Source: Rhodocista pekingensis
Lineage (GTDB): Bacteria > Pseudomonadota > Alphaproteobacteria > Azospirillales > Azospirillaceae
Assembly (NCBI RefSeq): GCF_042665545.1
Contig: NZ_JBHTCM010000014.1
Span: forward strand, 1-64,000
Reading direction: 5' to 3'
Length of the DNA: 64,000 nt
The translations under genes and the position numbers were made by a program. The notes beneath the pieces were generated by a model. That model searched no databases. It had not been told where the DNA came from and saw nothing but the letters and a program-made list of their open reading frames with translations. Of the stretch, positions 63,312-64,000 are shown piece after piece (positions within the stretch are counted from its first letter, which is position 1; each line of letters starts with the position of its first letter).

Positions 63312-64000
63312 ATGGCCGAGATCGTGGTCCTGGGCGCGGGCCTGGGAGGAACGCTGGCAGCTTTCGAAATCCTGCCGACCCTGAGAAAAGAAGACCGCCT
63401 GACCGTGGTCGGTCAGGGCCGGACCTTCCACTTCGTCCCGTCCAATCCGTGGATCGCAGTCGGATGGCGGGACAGGCAGGACATCGAAGTCGATCTGGAC
63501 AACGTCATGGCGCGCCGCCGGATCAGGTTCGTCTCCACCGGCGCGGAGCGCCTGCATCCGGCGGAAAACCGGATCGACCTCGCCGACGGGTCGTCGCTTG
63601 GTTACGACTATCTGGTGATCGCCACCGGACCGGAGCTGGCCTTCGACGAGGTTCCGGGCCTGGGACCGGAGGGCTTCACCCATTCCATCTGCCACATCGA
63701 CCACGCCGTGAAGGCGAAGGAAGCCTTCGACCGCTTCCTGGCGAAACCCGGCCCGATCATCGTCGGGGCGGCGCAAGGGGCCTCCTGCTTCGGTCCGGCC
63801 TACGAATTCGCCCTGATCCTGGATACGGAGCTGCGCCGCCGCCGCATCCGCGACCAGGTTCCCATGACCTTCGTGACGGCAGAGCCCTATATCGGGCATC
63901 TGGGACTGGACGGGGTGGGGGACACCAAGTCGCTGCTGGAAAGCGAACTGCGCAACCGGCACATCAAATGGATCACCAACGCCCGCATCCTGGGGGTGGA
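63312..64000 (+). CDS. sqr: Sulfide:quinone oxidoreductase (5' part)
   Basis: The first 229 residues of an FAD-dependent enzyme that oxidises sulfide and feeds electrons to quinone; the window ends within it. The N-terminal dinucleotide fold is VVLGAGLGGTLAAFE, with TFHFVPSNPWIAVGWR after it. Cys127 (SICHID) and Cys159 (GASCFGPAYE) correspond to the Cys128 and Cys160 of Acidithiobacillus ferrooxidans SQR; the third catalytic Cys would lie beyond the end. GGAGG precedes the ATG. It is peripheral to the membrane, probably periplasmic or cytoplasmic face by family. Confidence 0.92.
   Translation, partial: MAEIVVLGAGLGGTLAAFEILPTLRKEDRLTVVGQGRTFHFVPSNPWIAVGWRDRQDIEVDLDNVMARRRIRFVSTGAERLHPAENRIDLADGSSLGYDYLVIATGPELAFDEVPGLGPEGFTHSICHIDHAVKAKEAFDRFLAKPGPIIVGAAQGASCFGPAYEFALILDTELRRRRIRDQVPMTFVTAEPYIGHLGLDGVGDTKSLLESELRNRHIKWITNARILGV

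Noticed and set aside
63186..63962. Minus-strand frame opposite the start of sqr
   Set aside because: Antisense to a clear FAD enzyme with a good ribosome site; no independent evidence.

Overview
The window is 64 kb of a GC-rich, gene-dense alphaproteobacterial chromosome. The gene set (sdhCDAB in alphaproteobacterial order, phaAB, ppx/gppA-rlmE-guaB-rsmB beside guaA, TctBAC, TamAB, a sulfide:quinone reductase) and the base composition point to Rhodospirillales, probably the Azospirillum/Rhodocista branch. That placement is inference from gene content; there is no rRNA or other phylogenetic marker here.

Bases 1-4118 are the end of an integrated mobile element and are visibly less GC-rich than the rest. 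They hold the 3' part of the conjugation gene trbI, a DUF2274 gene, a LysR regulator, an AlpA-type excisionase/regulator and a P4-type tyrosine recombinase. The recombinase gene faces away from guaA, whose last codons (from 4119) are the probable attachment site. Between integrase and guaA lies a 294-base control region with repeated and inverted ACCGTCA motifs. The other end of the element is outside the window.

Bases 4119-20300 are core chromosome: GMP synthase and IMP dehydrogenase (guaA, guaB), thiC under a TPP riboswitch, rRNA methyltransferases (rsmB, rlmE), a Ppx/GppA phosphatase, tRNA-Gln, zapE, a periplasmic binding protein, a trehalose-synthase-like GH13 enzyme and gpmA. Bases 20300-33400 carry leuB/leuD, a tripartite tricarboxylate transporter (tctBAC), an SDR, a UdgX-type DNA glycosylase, a phosphate-selective-type porin, a radical SAM protein divergent from a methyltransferase, an EamA exporter and a Nudix hydrolase.

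Bases 33400-46100 hold phaAB (polyhydroxybutyrate precursor synthesis), an orphan sensor kinase, typA/bipA with an attenuator-like leader, yciB with an SDR, a small lipoprotein and the succinate dehydrogenase operon. Bases 46100-64000 hold a ZnuD-like zinc TonB receptor with a clear Zur box, a pentapeptide repeat protein, asd, pdxY, a CitE-like lyase, a trypsin-like protease, AMP nucleosidase, the tamA-tamB outer-membrane assembly pair and the start of a sulfide:quinone oxidoreductase.

The less routine signals are the guaA-targeted element with its control region, the Zur box/His-rich receptor pair, UdgX, the typA leader hairpin, a perfect 21-bp inverted repeat upstream of phaA, and three separate short tandem arrays, two of which abut gene 3' ends. 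I did not find CRISPR, rRNA, IS elements or a convincing new defence system.
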